Below are positions 27,070 to 36,258 of a stretch of 51,919 nucleotides of DNA, in pieces. The notes beneath the pieces were generated by a model. That model was not told the origin of the DNA and ran no database searches. It saw nothing but the letters and a program-made list of their open reading frames with translations. Origin of the DNA: an uncultured Nitrospira sp. (GTDB lineage Bacteria > Nitrospirota > Nitrospiria > Nitrospirales > Nitrospiraceae); NCBI GenBank assembly GCA_902500745.1, contig CABVRS010000007.1:1-51919 (forward strand). Reading direction: 5' to 3'. The translations under genes and the position numbers were made by a program. How positions within the stretch are numbered: the stretch's first letter is position 1; each line of letters starts with the position of its first letter.

Positions 27070-27924
27070 ATGCACCCGCCAAAACTGAGTACCATCAACG
27101 AATCACCAAGGGCCATGGTCATCTTCACAGATTTAGACGGCACCCTGCTCGACGGGTCAACTTACTCGTTCGATGCCGCCCAGGAAGCGTTGGATGAACT
27201 TCACACCCGTTCGGTTCCCATTGTCGTGGTCTCGAGCAAGACACGGGCGGAGATTGAACCGCTCCGCGCTCGCCTCCGCAATGAACACCCCTTCATTGTG
27301 GAGAACGGAGGCGCCGTGATTGTTCCATCAGGCTACTTCCCGTTCCAACTCACGAGCGCGACTGTCCGTAACCATTACTCTATCGTGGAACTAGGCACCT
27401 CCTATGGTCTGCTTCGCCAAGCCTTGAAAGAGATTGCACAAGAACTCGAGGTGGAACTGAGAGGGTATGGCGATATGCCCGTCGAAGAGATCGTGATGCG
27501 GACAGGACTTTCCCGGCAAGAAGCAGAACTAGCCAAGCAACGTGATTATGATGAGCCGTTCGTCGTAGACAACGAGCGCTGCACACTAGACGCTCTCACC
27601 CAGGCCATCACAGCCCGTGGCCTGCGTTGGACCAAGGGCGATCGCTTCCATCACCTGATGGGTGTCCAGGATAAAGGGGAAGCCGTGCGATACCTCATCG
27701 AGTGCTACCATCGTCAGGCTGACCGTCATCGTGACCCACTCATCACCGTGGGCATCGGCAACAGCCTGAACGACCTCCCGATGCTTAAAGCAGTCGATCG
27801 CCCCATCCTCGTCCAACAACCCAACGGTTCATATGAGCAAGATATCGAGCTTCTTGGACTTATCCATGCACCAGGACCTGGCCCCATCGGCTGGAATCGG
27901 GCCGTACTGTCGCTCTTAGCCTGA
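27070..27924 (+). CDS. HAD phosphatase, mannosyl/glucosyl-3-phosphoglycerate phosphatase-like
   Basis: A 284-aa HAD-superfamily (Cof/MPGP branch) phosphatase. Motif I is VIFTDLDGTLLDG (nucleophile Asp21, general acid Asp23). Motif II is IVVVSSKTRAEIEPL. The cap starts with HPFIVENGGAVIVP, as in mannosyl-3-phosphoglycerate phosphatase. Motif IV is VGIGNSLNDLPMLKAVDRPI. It would remove the phosphate left by the GpgS-like transferase to give the free glycosylglycerate. ATG at 27070 is preferred because AGGAG lies 6 nt upstream and no conserved residues precede it. Confidence 0.9.
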   Translation: MHPPKLSTINESPRAMVIFTDLDGTLLDGSTYSFDAAQEALDELHTRSVPIVVVSSKTRAEIEPLRARLRNEHPFIVENGGAVIVPSGYFPFQLTSATVRNHYSIVELGTSYGLLRQALKEIAQELEVELRGYGDMPVEEIVMRTGLSRQEAELAKQRDYDEPFVVDNERCTLDALTQAITARGLRWTKGDRFHHLMGVQDKGEAVRYLIECYHRQADRHRDPLITVGIGNSLNDLPMLKAVDRPILVQQPNGSYEQDIELLGLIHAPGPGPIGWNRAVLSLLA

Positions 27925-28080
27925 AATCGCTGAGGCATGCGATCAGATACATGACGCGTTGCACCACAAACGGCCTGCTCGCTTTTCATCGTAGGGGACA
28001 CTTCCTGTAACCCCAGGTGCTCTCGTGGAGTCATTCCGACATGCCCTGCCGTTCTTCGTGGTAGAGCCCACGAGCCGACG

Positions 28081-29031
28081 TCACTGGCCGGCATCGATAC
28101 GCTGTTTTTCCAACGTCGGAACGATTTGACTCTGCACGTCGTCGGTAATCGTGTACCGCACATAGGCATTCTCAACCATTTGGTTGGCATAGAGCCGTCC
28201 GGTCGGCGCTTCGACCTTCAACGCAATAGTCGCCTGCTTGTTTGGTTCGATCGTCACCGTTTGCTCGATGTCGTCCCTGAGATAGGGATGCCAGACCTTG
28301 ACGGTATAGGTGCCCGGCGGAACATCGGTGAGTTCGAATCGCCCCTCCTCGTCGGCAATCGCGAAATATGGATGATCGGCGACCAGCGCCCAGCTTTCCA
28401 TATAAGCATGAAACCCACACTGCATCGTGAAGATCCTCCGACCTTTCGTCATCTTGACCGATTGCACGACCGGCGTCCCTTCATAGTGCTTATGAAAATG
28501 CGCGCTCAATCCGGCTTCGCGAGGATATCGCTTGCTGATCGGGAGCGGAACGTTGAACAAGACACGCGGCCCTAGATGAGAAGTTTCATAGGCCTGAATA
28601 TCATGCATGGCAGGGTCCATATTCACGACGACCACATCGTGAAGATCCCGGACGAGATTGATAAACGGCGTGAAGAGGCAGTCGACGGCTTCAATCCTTG
28701 GAGGCTCGTACGCTTCGAACGGTTTCCCCTTGTCGATTCCATCGAGAAACACAACGACTCGCTGAAACTCGCCCTTCGGCCCAACGTTGAAGGGCTGTAG
28801 CAATCTCCATCCTTTCCCGTCGGAAATTCGACCACAGTAGATCGCATCCGGCAAAGTCGTCAGGTTGTATCCCTTCGGCATCGGGACCTTGCCGTCAAGG
28901 TTGACGGTCCCCGAGAGTGAGCCGCTCTCGGACAGGGACATCTCTTCATAGGCTCCGCCGTGTGGTACCGACACAAGGCTTAGCGCATAGGTACATGCGA
29001 CGATCAGAATTTGGCGCACAACCGTTCTCAT
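28081..29031 (-). CDS. Exported protein with C-terminal carboxypeptidase-regulatory-like domain
   Basis: A 316-aa protein with an N-terminal signal peptide (MRTVVRQILIVACTYALSLV). The body has a first beta-rich part (SGTVNLDGKVPMPKGYNLTT, then RVVVFLDGIDKGKPF), His/Met/Cys residues in VNMDPAMHDIQAYE, GLSAHFHKHYEG and FTMQCGFHAYMESW, and the regulatory-like unit YFAIADEEGRFELTDVPPGT, then YTVKVWHP. The His and Cys residues in the middle look like those of cupredoxin-type copper sites. AAGGAGG precedes ATG 29031, which I prefer to 29067. It is the second gene of a pair with the lipoprotein 42 bp upstream. It may be periplasmic electron-transfer or copper handling, but this is not established. 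Confidence 0.82.
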   Translation of the reverse strand: MRTVVRQILIVACTYALSLVSVPHGGAYEEMSLSESGSLSGTVNLDGKVPMPKGYNLTTLPDAIYCGRISDGKGWRLLQPFNVGPKGEFQRVVVFLDGIDKGKPFEAYEPPRIEAVDCLFTPFINLVRDLHDVVVVNMDPAMHDIQAYETSHLGPRVLFNVPLPISKRYPREAGLSAHFHKHYEGTPVVQSVKMTKGRRIFTMQCGFHAYMESWALVADHPYFAIADEEGRFELTDVPPGTYTVKVWHPYLRDDIEQTVTIEPNKQATIALKVEAPTGRLYANQMVENAYVRYTITDDVQSQIVPTLEKQRIDAGQ

Positions 29032-29073
29032 CACTGCCTCCTTTGCACGAAGTTGTGAATAACCCATTCGTCA

Positions 29074-29496
29074 TCATCCCGCTGCATCGAGATGAATAAT
29101 TGCCGTTGGACTCATCGAACGGAAGGGGTCTGCGATATCTGTCCAGATGTTATACTGGATCGTTCGAGCCTGGAGAAAACAGACGCTGACATAACCCCCG
29201 GCAGGAATGACGACGACGTCCTTAATCGCCCCGAACCATGTCTTGAAACCTTTGTCGCAACTCACGTCCGTGATCGGCTTCACGCCCAGCAACCCGAGAT
29301 GAACCGGAGCTGCGAGTTGGTTATGCCACCGGATCTCTTCTCCGACGGCGGCGTACAACTCAAAGGGAGCAATCGCGTCCTTACCGCTGATCCGGATGTC
29401 GTGAACACGGTGCGGAGTGTCCACCTTCGAGAACATGGTGCAGCCGGCCAGCACGAAGATGCATACCATACAGCCTACGCCGATGTGTTTCAGCAT
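29074..29496 (-). CDS. Cupredoxin-like lipoprotein
   Basis: A 140-aa lipoprotein (lipobox VLAGC, Cys19). After the anchor, ISGKDAIAPFELYAAVGEEI, then RWHNQLAAPVHLGLLG and VVVIPAGGYVSVCFLQARTI outline a small Greek-key beta sandwich. The His-x-n-Cys-type ligand pattern of blue copper proteins is partly present (H in RWHNQ, H in PVHLG, Cys in SVCF). It could be a degenerate or modified cupredoxin. GAAGG lies 9 nt before the ATG. It is co-oriented with the exported protein downstream and probably forms one unit with it. Confidence 0.75.
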   Translation of the reverse strand: MLKHIGVGCMVCIFVLAGCTMFSKVDTPHRVHDIRISGKDAIAPFELYAAVGEEIRWHNQLAAPVHLGLLGVKPITDVSCDKGFKTWFGAIKDVVVIPAGGYVSVCFLQARTIQYNIWTDIADPFRSMSPTAIIHLDAAG

Positions 29497-29897
29497 GATC
29501 AGTATCCTTCAATACACCCATGAGGCACGAAGAGCGGATGGTCGCACGCCATCAGGCTCGTCACCTGAAGGCCAGGGCCCTTCGACCTTGTACCCGCTCG
29601 CCCATTTTCATCTATGTTTACGAAAGTTGCTAATCGCTTTGGAAAAAGAAAGTCAGTGACCTTGCGGGGGATCATATCCATGGCGATAGAAACAGCTAAA
29701 AGAAAAGCTATGCTCTGAAAAAGAGTCGTGATGAGACATGATGTTCTTATTCAACATTCTCGCAGTGGCGAGCCACTACCCTTGCAAAAGCATCCTCCAT
29801 ACATACCTCTCCTTTATAGTGTCGACGTCGCAGCTTATGCAACATCAATAATATCTTGGCAGATCATTCCGTTCATCCAGCGGTTGTTCAGAAACGA
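29497..29897. other. 401-bp region without a clear gene
   Basis: It lies between the P-type ATPase stop and the cupredoxin-like gene. A 60-aa minus-strand frame at 29499-29681 ends 2 bp before the lipoprotein start but has no ribosome site, so I do not call it. A hairpin AGTGGC-GA-GCCACT is at 29764-29777. The region probably holds the leader of the cupredoxin-like operon. Confidence 0.4.
29813..29842 (-). promoter_or_regulatory. Candidate sigma70-type promoter for the cupredoxin-like operon
   Basis: On the minus strand, TTGCAT (revcomp of 29837-29842) is followed 18 bp later by TATAAA (revcomp of 29813-29818). It lies about 320 bp upstream of the lipoprotein start and would give a long leader, so this is a candidate only. 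Confidence 0.3.
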
Positions 29898-32702
29898 TCA
29901 CGATGCATACGCCGCGTCCCTTGCTGTGCGCCGCCACCATTTGACCGCTTCCATGATGGCAACGGGCAACATGCCAGTCGCCCCCATCAGCACCCAATCT
30001 GCAAGCGGCAACGGGGCAACCTTGAAGATCGAGGCTACCGGTGGAACAGTCAACACGGCTATTTGGATGCCGAGGGAGAATGCGAAGGCAAGGAGCAACG
30101 GACGATTCGTTCCCACACCGATCTGAAACAGCGACCAGCGGTCGCTTCGGCAGTTGAAGGCATGCACCAGTTGATTGATCACCAGCACGGTGAACGCGAC
30201 GGTCCTCGCTTGTTCGACATCTTGATGGAGACCGTACAGACTATAGGTGAACGCCCCCAATGCAATGGCACTCAACATCAGCCCCTCGAGGCCGATCGCC
30301 ATCAGGCTCCCTCTGTCTAACAACCGTGCCTCCGGCCTTCTCGGTCGGCGCTTCATCAAGTCCGGGGCCTTTGGATCGACCGCCAAGGCCAGAGCAGGAA
30401 ACCCATCCGTCACCAGGTTCATCCAGAGAATCTGGATCGGGAGTAGCGGCAGCGGTACACCCAACAGCGTGGCAAAGAGCATGACCAGCACCTCGCTCAC
30501 GTTGCACGAGAGTAAGAAATGCACCGCTTTCCGAATGTTATCGAAGATGCCCCGGCCCTCTTCCACAGCTGCCGCGATCGAGGCAAAATTATCATCCGTC
30601 ACCACCATGTCGGCGGCCTCTTTGGTCACGTCGGTTCCTGTGATCCCCATCGCGACACCGATGTCAGCTGCCTTCACGGCCGGAGCATCGTTCACGCCGT
30701 CTCCCGTCATGGCCACCACCGCGCCGGTCGACTTCCACGCCTTGACGATGCGCAGCTTGTGTTCCGCCGTGACTCTCGCATAGACCGCCACCTGCTCCAC
30801 AGTCCGGACCAATTCGTCATCGGACAAGCGATCCAGTTCCGACCCGGATAACGACTGTATCGGCTCCTTCATCCCTCTCAGTTCTTCTGCGATCGCCGTC
30901 GCCGTATCCTTGTGATCTCCCGTAATCATGACCGTCCTGATGCCGGCAGCATGGCAGGCTTGCACTGCAATTTTCGCCTCCGGTCTCAACGGATCCTTCA
31001 TGGCGGCGAGGCCCAGGAAGACTAGTTGCTGCTCGAGTTCTGACGAATGATACGAATCAGGTTCGCGCGCCAGCCGACGCTGCCCAAGACCCAGCACGCG
31101 CAGCGAGTAATGCGCAAATTGCGCATTGGCATCAAGGACCGAGGCACGGGTTGACTCCGATAGAGGTTCGATCGTCCCGTTCGGCCCCATGCGATGGGTG
31201 CATCGGTCAAGAAGGACATCCGGCCCGCCCTTCACATAGGCCACCGGCCCGTCCGACGACTGCCGCACAATCGTCATCATTTTACGCTCAGGATCGAACG
31301 GGACCTCTCCAAGAAACTGGTGGGTCGGTTCAAGTTCTTCCATACGAAGGCCGGCCTTCGCAGCCGCAACCAGGAGGGCCCCCTCCGTCGGATCACCGAT
31401 CACCCGCCAGGTGCCATCTTCCTCCTTCAACGTCGCACCGTTGCACAACACCGATGCCGTCAACAGTTGGCGAAGCTCTCCGGGCAGATGCGATGGGTCA
31501 CGGGCCATGAGTGTAGGGTCAGATGCAGAGGGCGGTCTCTCACGCTTCACGCCTAACGCTTCACGGATTTCACCTACCGGCTCATACCCTTCACCGGTCA
31601 CATCAAATACTTTTTCTCCCACGAAAAGCTTGGTCACCGTCATTTCGTTCTTCGTGAGTGTGCCGGTTTTATCGGAGCAGATGACGGTGGCGGAGCCGAG
31701 GGTTTCAACCGCCGGCAATTTGCGAATGAGGGCGTTCCGCCGGACCATTCGCGTGACACCCAGGGCAAGAGTGATCGTCACCACAGCCGGGAGCCCCTCC
31801 GGAACGGCGGCCACAGCAAGACTGACTGATGTGAGGAACATGGTCATCGCCGGTTCGCCGCGCAAGTAGCCCAAGACAAAGACGACACTTACGACCCCCA
31901 GCGCCAACCACAATAAGGTGTAGCCGAATTGCTCGAGGCGCTGCTGAAGTGGCGTTTCGGTCCGCTCCGCTTCGGCGGCCTTTTGAATCATGGTCGCAAT
32001 GTGTCCCAGTTCTGTGTTGAGCCCCGTGGCCGTCACGAGCGCACGGGCCTTACCCGACACAGCAACGGTGCCCATGAAGACCATGTTGGATCGGTCGGCC
32101 AGCGGCACATCCGGCCGATCGATCGCGTCCGCGCCCTTTTCAACAGGCGTCGATTCTCCGGTGAGGGAGGCTTCCTGTGTGTGAAAATTTGTCGCGTACA
32201 CCAGCCGTGCATCTGCCGGAATTCGATCTCCGGCCTCGAGGAGCACGACATCGCCGGAGACGACCTCACGCGCGGGAATCACTCGCAACGTGCCGTCACG
32301 GACCACCCGGGCCGTCGCGACCGACATTTTTCGCAGCGCTGCCAAGGACCGCTCCGCCCGGAACTCCTGAACAAACCCAAGAACTCCGTTGAGCAGCACA
32401 ATCGTCAAGATGGCCGCCGCATCAAGCCAATCCTCTAAGAGACCGGAGATGACCGCCGCCCCGATCAGCACCCACACGATGACGTTGGTGAACTGAGACA
32501 GGAATAATGAGAGCAGGGAAGGAGGCGGACTTTCGGGCAATTCGTTGGCACCTTGGCTATCCAGGCGACGCCGAGCCTCCTCGGCGGCAAGACCATGCTC
32601 CGCATCGGCCTCCACCTGTCGAGCCACGTCTTCTGTTGAAAGCCGCCACGTGCCGATGCGCTGCAGCTCTTCTCTTACGGTTGTGGTGATCGGTGCATTC
32701 AT
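29898..32702 (-). CDS. Cation-translocating P-type ATPase (Ca2+-type, PII)
   Basis: A 934-aa ATP-driven cation pump. It has an N-terminal cation-ATPase domain, actuator motif [13 protein letters not shown], the M4 ion-site segment [19 protein letters not shown] with the PEGL of Ca2+ pumps, the phosphorylation site [13 protein letters not shown] (Asp344), the nucleotide domain KGGPDVLL, and the hinge [21 protein letters not shown]-terminal helices carry the rest of the ion path. Ca2+ is the best guess, but Mn2+ or Na+/H+ relatives share this form. Its start overlaps the stop of the exchanger by ATGA (32699-32702), so both cation exporters are expressed together. Confidence 0.95.
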   Translation of the reverse strand: MNAPITTTVREELQRIGTWRLSTEDVARQVEADAEHGLAAEEARRRLDSQGANELPESPPPSLLSLFLSQFTNVIVWVLIGAAVISGLLEDWLDAAAILTIVLLNGVLGFVQEFRAERSLAALRKMSVATARVVRDGTLRVIPAREVVSGDVVLLEAGDRIPADARLVYATNFHTQEASLTGESTPVEKGADAIDRPDVPLADRSNMVFMGTVAVSGKARALVTATGLNTELGHIATMIQKAAEAERTETPLQQRLEQFGYTLLWLALGVVSVVFVLGYLRGEPAMTMFLTSVSLAVAAVPEGLPAVVTITLALGVTRMVRRNALIRKLPAVETLGSATVICSDKTGTLTKNEMTVTKLFVGEKVFDVTGEGYEPVGEIREALGVKRERPPSASDPTLMARDPSHLPGELRQLLTASVLCNGATLKEEDGTWRVIGDPTEGALLVAAAKAGLRMEELEPTHQFLGEVPFDPERKMMTIVRQSSDGPVAYVKGGPDVLLDRCTHRMGPNGTIEPLSESTRASVLDANAQFAHYSLRVLGLGQRRLAREPDSYHSSELEQQLVFLGLAAMKDPLRPEAKIAVQACHAAGIRTVMITGDHKDTATAIAEELRGMKEPIQSLSGSELDRLSDDELVRTVEQVAVYARVTAEHKLRIVKAWKSTGAVVAMTGDGVNDAPAVKAADIGVAMGITGTDVTKEAADMVVTDDNFASIAAAVEEGRGIFDNIRKAVHFLLSCNVSEVLVMLFATLLGVPLPLLPIQILWMNLVTDGFPALALAVDPKAPDLMKRRPRRPEARLLDRGSLMAIGLEGLMLSAIALGAFTYSLYGLHQDVEQARTVAFTVLVINQLVHAFNCRSDRWSLFQIGVGTNRPLLLAFAFSLGIQIAVLTVPPVASIFKVAPLPLADWVLMGATGMLPVAIMEAVKWWRRTARDAAYAS

Positions 32703-33712
32703 TGAAACAACAGTACGAGTCCGAGACAGTAGCCGAGGATAATGGCCAAACTGTCCGGTTCAATCAGGAGATATCGTTTCTCAACACGATAGATGATCCC
32801 CATCAGCGCCACACTCATCATGAGGATACCCCACAAGGCAGTCAACGCATGCGCGTCCGACACGGCATTGAACAACGGCCCGCTCTGGTGGGCCACATCC
32901 ACGAAAAAGAACGCGGCCATGTTAAAGGCGTTGCTGCCGAACAAGTTGCCGACGGCCAGGTCGAACGCACCCAACCGGACTGCCGCCACCGCTGTCACGA
33001 GTTCGGGAAGCGAGGTCGTAATAGCCACGAGCGACGTGCCGATAAACGTCGCAGACACACCGGACTGTTCGGCAATCTGATTCGCCGAGCTCGCGAGAAA
33101 CGGCGCGGCGATCAAGAGACCGAACGCAGCTGATCCGAACCCGAGCGCGGCTCGCTTCAGCCCATCGCGCTTGCTCGGTCCGTCATCCTCCTTACGCGCG
33201 TGACCTTCGACCACTTTTTCTTGTTCGCGCTGACGGCGCTTCACGGACTCCTGCCTGAAAATGACGCGCATACCGAGGATGTAGAACAGCAGTAAGATCG
33301 TACTGCCCAATCCGATGCCGCCATATTTGATATCTTGTCCCAGGAGGATGAAAAACGCCGCGAGCCCCGTCAAAAACATGGCTAATCCGGCGCTCAACGC
33401 ATGTTCGAAAGCCGCCTGCTGCCACACCCGTTTCTGCCGGTGCATCAAATCGATGAGTCCCAGCGTCAGCATATTGGTCATACAGGCACCGAACAAATCA
33501 CCGGCCGCAAGGTCCGGCGCATCGAGCAGACTCGCGCTGACCGTCGTGAACACTTCCGGTAACGACGTCGCTCCCGCCATCAGCACAACGCCGATCCAGA
33601 GTCCCCCTAACCCGGTGAGATCCGCGATCTGGTCCCCATAACGGGACAGTTTCGTACCAGCATAGACAATGACAGCGGCGCTCACCAAAAAGATCGCCCA
33701 GGATGTGAACAT
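32699..33712 (-). CDS. Sodium/calcium exchanger-family antiporter
   Basis: A 337-aa CaCA-family membrane protein with two inverted alpha-repeats. Repeat 1 has VLMAGATSLPEVFTTVSASL and repeat 2 has LVAITTSLPELVTAVAAVRL, then GNLFGSNAFNMA. The acidic Glu in SLPE binds the cation. A charged cytoplasmic loop lies between (EQEKVVEGHARKEDDG). It is YrbG-like. ATG at 33712 is chosen because GGGAAGG lies upstream at good spacing. The longer GTG reading at 33730 has no ribosome site. Its stop overlaps the P-type ATPase start, making a coupled efflux unit. Confidence 0.93.
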   Translation of the reverse strand: MFTSWAIFLVSAAVIVYAGTKLSRYGDQIADLTGLGGLWIGVVLMAGATSLPEVFTTVSASLLDAPDLAAGDLFGACMTNMLTLGLIDLMHRQKRVWQQAAFEHALSAGLAMFLTGLAAFFILLGQDIKYGGIGLGSTILLLFYILGMRVIFRQESVKRRQREQEKVVEGHARKEDDGPSKRDGLKRAALGFGSAAFGLLIAAPFLASSANQIAEQSGVSATFIGTSLVAITTSLPELVTAVAAVRLGAFDLAVGNLFGSNAFNMAAFFFVDVAHQSGPLFNAVSDAHALTALWGILMMSVALMGIIYRVEKRYLLIEPDSLAIILGYCLGLVLLFQ

Positions 33713-34243
33713 CGGGCCTACCTTCCCCACTATCTAACTTCAATCGCGTGATCCAAGGCAGTGCCATATCCAGAATGTATGAGAAACGCCGTTTCTCCAT
33801 TCCGGTGCTGCCCTTACCACTTCTTGACTACCTCGATCATGAATGCGAATAGCCAGAATGTTTCTCTACGCATCCTCGAGTCGTCGGTTCTTTGGTATGA
33901 TCATACACATCTGTGCTTGCGCAAGAAATGAGGCTCGTATCAGCTTCTCTCAAACGCCTGCGCAATCGTCATGCCACTTGCGCCGAAACCGATATGAGCA
34001 CGGCATGGCTCAAGTTGCTTCCAAGTCGTTTAAAAGAGAGGCGTTGGGAGAAGTCATTATTGTACCCATCAGGCAAAAGACCCCAGTCCTATCCCGAGCG
34101 CTGGTGCAAGATGCTACAGAGGTGGATGCCCAGACAGATATTGGTCAGGATGTCCATTCGACATCGGCCATCGCGTCATGCGTGCCACATATACCGGTGA
34201 ATTGTTGTGGCTTTCGCGAAGGCACGATGATAGAGAGACGGTG
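33713..34243. other. 531-bp divergent intergenic region
   Basis: It separates the minus-strand exchanger from the plus-strand M50 protease. I see no gene. It contains the hairpin GAGAAAC-GCC-GTTTCTC at 33781-33797, the palindrome GTATGATCATAC at 33895-33906 (which includes a TATGAT that could serve as a -10 box on the plus strand) and CTTGCGCAAG at 33916-33925. The open frames in it lack ribosome sites. Confidence 0.45.
33781..33797. promoter_or_regulatory. Inverted repeat upstream of the exchanger/ATPase unit
   Basis: A perfect 7-bp repeat GAGAAAC-GCC-GTTTCTC 68 bp before the exchanger start. It could be an operator for the coupled cation-efflux genes. No known binding family is implied. 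Confidence 0.35.
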
Positions 34244-35377
34244 ATGCCCAGCAAATATGTGACGCTGTTCGACATCCTAGGATTCAAGGTCCGGCTCAAC
34301 CTGAGTTGGATCTTCCTTGTCGTGTTGGCCACCTGGTCGCTGGCGCGTTGGTACTTCCCTGAGTATTATCTCGGCCTTTCCGACGATACCTACTGGTGGA
34401 TGGGCGCCGTCGCAACGATGGGCCTATTGGGCTCGCTCGTGTTCCATGAGTTCGCCCACTCGCTCGTCGCGCGGCGCTATGGACTTCCGATCAGCAGCAT
34501 CACCGTGCTCATCTTTGGTGGTGTGGCGCAGATGGAGAAAGAACCACCCAGTCCGAAAGCGGAATGTCTCATGGCGCTCGCCGGCCCCATCACTAGCTTC
34601 GCTCTGGGCGCCGCATTCTATCTGGCATTCGAAGTCGGGTATCAGATGCAGCTTCCCCTTCCCGCTTTAGGAGTTCTCAGGTGTCTGGCATTCGGCAACA
34701 GTCTCCTAGGCGGACTCAATGTGCTCCCGGCTTTTCCGCTTGACGGTGGACGTGCACTACGGGCTGGGTTATGGCAATGGACAAAGGATTTCCGTCGTGC
34801 CACGCGCTGGGCATCGATGGCTGGATCGATCCTCGGTTTTATTCTGATGTTGTGGGGAGTCGCTCAGGCCTTCACCGGGAACTTTATCGTGGGGGTCTGG
34901 TGGTTCATTGTCGGCTTGTTCCTGCGGGGAGCGGCCAAGGCCTCCTACTACCAGGTGGTTGCCCGGACGATGCTGGGAAGCGAACCAATCCAGCGATTCA
35001 TGACGCCGAACCCTGCTTCCGTCTCACCAGATCTCTCCGTGGAGAAGTTGGTCGAAGACCATTTCTATCGATCCCTCCACACCATGTATCCAGTTGTCGA
35101 CGATTCTCGTCTGATCGGCTGTATCAGCTCGAAGCAAATCTCCGGAATCCCGCGCGACCAGTGGAATCGACTTCTGGTGCGCGATGTTGCTCTCCCATGC
35201 TCGAAAGACAACACGGTCGACATCGAGACCGGAGCGCTGGCCGCTCTGGCGCTGATGAACCGGACCGGCAATGGCCAGCTTTTAGTGATGGATGGAGATC
35301 GTCTCGCCGGTATCGTGACGCTCAAGGATTTGTTGAAATTGCTCGCGTTGAAATTGGATCTGGAGGGCGTTGCTTGA
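34244..35377 (+). CDS. M50 (site-2 type) membrane metalloprotease with CBS pair
   Basis: A 377-aa intramembrane protease. Zinc ligands are in VFHEFAHSLVARRYG (His68, Glu69, His72) and in NVLPAFPLDGGRALRAG (Asp167). About six helices surround them. Residues about 245-377 form a CBS-domain pair (IQRFMTPNPASVSPDLSVEK, then LLVMDGDRLAGIVTLKDLLK) that may sense an adenine nucleotide. Relatives cleave anti-sigma factors or other membrane proteins, but no such partner is next door. ATG at 34244 is preferred over 34178 because the family start fits MPSKYVTLFDILGF. The ribosome site (GAGAGACGG) is weak. Confidence 0.92.
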   Translation: MPSKYVTLFDILGFKVRLNLSWIFLVVLATWSLARWYFPEYYLGLSDDTYWWMGAVATMGLLGSLVFHEFAHSLVARRYGLPISSITVLIFGGVAQMEKEPPSPKAECLMALAGPITSFALGAAFYLAFEVGYQMQLPLPALGVLRCLAFGNSLLGGLNVLPAFPLDGGRALRAGLWQWTKDFRRATRWASMAGSILGFILMLWGVAQAFTGNFIVGVWWFIVGLFLRGAAKASYYQVVARTMLGSEPIQRFMTPNPASVSPDLSVEKLVEDHFYRSLHTMYPVVDDSRLIGCISSKQISGIPRDQWNRLLVRDVALPCSKDNTVDIETGALAALALMNRTGNGQLLVMDGDRLAGIVTLKDLLKLLALKLDLEGVA

Positions 35378-35499
35378 GTGGAAACAGCGCACAGTAACAC
35401 CTGAAAGGCTCAACCACTCACTTCGCTTGCCCAAGCTCTTGTTTCTTTGGGTATGATCGACACATGGTCCTCGGCACTTCTCGAATGGCGTCGTCCTTT

Positions 35500-36081
35500 T
35501 CAACTGGGAGCTGGAATGGAAATTAAGACCGCTCCCAGCACATCGTTAAGTTTATAGTCTCGCTTGAGGCTCTGTGGGTGCGCGTTATGACACGTGACGC
35601 AGACAGGCGAGACCGCATGGTCCGCGTACAAAGCCTGAAACTGCCTCTCGCCTCCTTCCGTGACAAACCCCTTATAAGGACGGTTGGGATCCGCCATGAT
35701 GGCTTCCAGCGCCTTTTTCTCGAACTCATTCGTGGGACCGCTCAGTTTATTGATCGGGTGAAGGCTGATCAGTCGGTATTGGACCTTGACCCCGGTGAGT
35801 GCAGCTAGTCGCGAAGACTCTTGAACAAACTGAGCGGGCAGAGGCAATGTCTTTTCCGAACGCCAGCGTTCGGAGGACTCGATCACCCCACGCTGTTGCA
35901 TTCGTTCCACAACATGAACGGTGTAAAAAGTCCGGTCGGAGGCCAACACGGCATAAATGTAGTCCACGACGGTCTCCGCGGGAACCATGGCCGATTCCTT
36001 CCCGGCCAATCCGGTTCCCCAACCCATGAGTAGGCACAGCATAAGGCCGAACAATCCGGCAAGCGCCTTTCTCAATGGCAT
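35500..36081 (-). CDS. Exported DUF3365 monohaem protein
   Basis: A 193-aa periplasmic or membrane-anchored protein with a signal peptide (KALAGLFGLMLCLLMGWGTG). The DUF3365 (Tll0287-like) fold covers the rest. One c-type haem site, CVTCHNAHP, has Cys161, Cys164 and His165. FYTVHVVERMQQRGVIESSE and VKVQYRLISLHPINK are typical of the family, which is found alone or as a sensor of kinases. GGGAGG precedes the ATG. No kinase is fused, so a redox or gas-sensing role is possible but not shown. Confidence 0.88.
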   Translation of the reverse strand: MPLRKALAGLFGLMLCLLMGWGTGLAGKESAMVPAETVVDYIYAVLASDRTFYTVHVVERMQQRGVIESSERWRSEKTLPLPAQFVQESSRLAALTGVKVQYRLISLHPINKLSGPTNEFEKKALEAIMADPNRPYKGFVTEGGERQFQALYADHAVSPVCVTCHNAHPQSLKRDYKLNDVLGAVLISIPAPS

Positions 36082-36258
36082 AGCACCCTCCCTTCGCTAG
36101 AACCATCAGCCAGGAGACAGCGATCCCCATGTCATCCAACTCTATATACTTTTGCGCTTGATGTAGTCGAGTCTTGCAATCAGGATCCTTTTAGTCACGC
36201 ATCATCCGTCTATGGATCACTCCTTGTGCTCCGGCTTCTGTTGCCATCCCGTCTAGGA

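Noticed and set aside
29499-29681. 60-codon minus-strand frame before the cupredoxin-like gene
   Set aside because: No ribosome site, composition not protein-like.
29740-29815. Tiny frame MYGGCFCKG... after AAAGGAG
   Set aside because: Only 17 codons. The ribosome-like site may be chance in a leader.
33843-34244. Plus-strand frame of 133 codons
   Set aside because: No ribosome site and no domain. Probably leader DNA of the protease gene.
35504-35538. Inverted repeat CTGGGAGC ... GCTCCCAG
   Set aside because: Lies inside the coding end of the DUF3365 gene, with a 19-bp loop.
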